From the NCBI GenBank assembly GCA_964463605.1, contig CAYXBZ010000019.1:1-15159 (forward strand): DNA of 15,159 nucleotides, given 5' to 3'. The notes below the pieces were generated by a model. That model saw only the letters and a program-made list of their open reading frames with translations, was not told the DNA's origin and ran no database searches. This DNA comes from DAOLOF01 sp964463605. GTDB taxonomy: Bacteria > Patescibacteriota > Microgenomatia > UBA1400 > PJMF01. The position numbers were made by a program, and so were the translations under genes. Below, piece after piece: positions 14,223 to 15,159 of this stretch. The stretch's first letter is position 1; each line of letters opens with the position of its first letter.

Positions 14223-15159
14223 CTACTCACGATAGCTCATGAGAAGAGATTTGTCTTGAATATATACTCTCACAAAACCGATGTTTTCGCGATCAATTGT
14301 TTCAATTTCCTCATATCCCAATGAGCTAATCGCTTGAGTAAGATAGTCGTGAGGATCGGTTAAATCGCGAAGATAGTCAAACACCAAGATAAACGAGTAA
14401 TCATACGCAGGCTTTATTTTTGTTTGAGCAACTTCTAGAGATGGCAGGGGCGTTTTCCCAGTAGCTAAAGTATTAAAGTTATCTCCTGCATACCAGCGCC
14501 AGGGAGCAAAAGGTTCATCAAAAGCAAACACAATTAAAGTATCGTTGTTGGGAAAGCGAGTCTCGATCAGATCAACTAAACTTCTCCAGTTTTCTCTTTG
14601 CAATAATGGTGAGCGAAAGTACTGATAACTAGAAGAAATATTTAATCCAAGCAACACTAGTAAAAGTGCTCCTGCACTTATTCTAGTTGCGATTTTTTTA
14701 AGCCTCCATCCACAAACAATCAAACCTGATAGAAAAAGGTAAATAAGAGGTTGAACAAACATCAATCTTTTTGGCTGAACAACTGGAATCCAAAACGAAA
14801 CAAGCCATGGCACCATCAATAAAAAAATGATAAACAACAATGAAAAATACAAAGAACTTTGATTTTTTTGTTTGGCCGATGATTGCTGATGATAATAGGC
14901 AAGTAAAACCAAAGTAGCAAACATAATGGCAACAGATATGCCTACGAAAACAAGATTGACGTCAAGCCTAATCACTCCAAAAAAGAATTTTCCCAGAGTA
15001 AGAGGTAAAGCCTGCATTTGAGGATGGCTCACCACCTGATCCCAACCCGGTAAAGATTGTCTTAACTGTTGACCGGTTGTTAACTGTTTGTAAAAGCTTG
15101 GTAGCCACGGTAAAAAAGCGATTGATGAAGCAACTGCTGACAACAAATAATCTTTAAGC
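14223..15159 (-). CDS. GT39-like membrane glycosyltransferase, N-terminus cut by window edge
   Basis: The frame stays open through the last complete codon at the right edge (the residues before LLSAVASS read LKDY), so this is the C-terminal 311 or so residues of a longer protein. A TTG at 15146 could be taken as a start but is internal. Seen: the helix-loop LLSAVASSIAFLPWLPSFYKQL, typical of GT39/PMT_2-like transferases before the last periplasmic loop; about five or six further hydrophobic helices, including LVFVGISVAIMFATLVLL, LYFSLLFIIFLLMVPWLV and RISAGALLLVLLGL; and a soluble C-terminal domain of about 130 residues (ENWRSLVDLIETRFPNND onwards). The catalytic N-terminal loop is outside the window, so the assignment rests on architecture. 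It would act on the outer membrane face using a polyprenyl-phosphate sugar. It is the first gene of the locus visible here in transcription order. Confidence 0.75.
   Translation of the reverse strand, partial: LKDYLLSAVASSIAFLPWLPSFYKQLTTGQQLRQSLPGWDQVVSHPQMQALPLTLGKFFFGVIRLDVNLVFVGISVAIMFATLVLLAYYHQQSSAKQKNQSSLYFSLLFIIFLLMVPWLVSFWIPVVQPKRLMFVQPLIYLFLSGLIVCGWRLKKIATRISAGALLLVLLGLNISSSYQYFRSPLLQRENWRSLVDLIETRFPNNDTLIVFAFDEPFAPWRWYAGDNFNTLATGKTPLPSLEVAQTKIKPAYDYSFILVFDYLRDLTDPHDYLTQAISSLGYEEIETIDRENIGFVRVYIQDKSLLMSYRE

Noticed and set aside
1..15159. Recoded TGA (code 25) as in Gracilibacteria
   Set aside because: TGA closes genes at 2419, 6009 and 11853 exactly where the protein families should end and the next gene starts.
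1..15159. CRISPR array, tRNA, rRNA, insertion sequence, phage or defence module
   Set aside because: No regularly spaced repeats, cloverleaf-like segments, transposase or integrase motifs, or nuclease/toxin motifs other than RuvC were seen on either strand.

Overview
The window is a compact, AT-rich bacterial segment in which every recognisable gene lies on the minus strand, so transcription runs from the right edge (about 15159) to the left edge (1). Ten of the 13 protein genes, counting the two cut by the window edges, belong to a cell-surface glycan locus. The other three are the Holliday-junction genes ruvC, ruvA and ruvB. Tight packing, short gaps, 4-bp stop/start overlaps, few Shine-Dalgarno sequences and many small glycosyltransferases suggest a reduced-genome lineage such as the Candidate Phyla Radiation (Patescibacteria, perhaps Microgenomates-like). 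This is inference from style and protein flavour, with no marker gene. TGA ends several genes, so the TGA=Gly code of Gracilibacteria/SR1 does not apply.

Layout in transcription order. (1) 15159-14223: C-terminal part of a multi-pass GT39-like membrane glycosyltransferase, cut by the window edge. (2) 14164-13013 and 13004-11853: two adjacent 383-aa GT4 enzymes. (3) 11845-11324 ruvC, 11260-10691 ruvA and about 10619-9624 ruvB. (4) 9596-8973: left-handed beta-helix O-acyltransferase. (5) 8947-7931: GT2 enzyme. (6) 7930-7833: the longest noncoding stretch in the window (98 bp), with a 12-bp direct repeat. (7) 7832-6009: O-antigen ligase/polymerase-like membrane protein. (8) 6012-4522: second GT39-like membrane glycosyltransferase. 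(9) 4480-3293 GT4, 3291-2419 GT2, 2422-1113 GT4 and 1092-1 GT4 (cut by the left edge). No gene-free stretch exceeds 300 bases.

Likely joint function (inference): the GT2 and GT4 enzymes build an oligosaccharide in the cytoplasm from nucleotide sugars. The acyltransferase decorates it. The GT39-like enzymes, which use lipid-linked sugars, and the Wzy/WaaL-like protein would polymerise, transfer or decorate it on the outer face of the membrane. No flippase, initiating phosphoglycosyltransferase, chain-length regulator or nucleotide-sugar synthesis gene is visible here, so those steps must lie elsewhere.

The clearest structural anomaly is technical. A 100-N gap at 1922-2021 is bordered by an exact 55-bp duplication. 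Removing the gap and one copy restores a continuous 384-codon GT4 gene, so the apparent gene break is an assembly artefact. The clearest biological oddity is the ruvCAB set inside the glycan locus. I found no CRISPR array, tRNA, rRNA, transposase, toxin-antitoxin pair or convincing new defence system.
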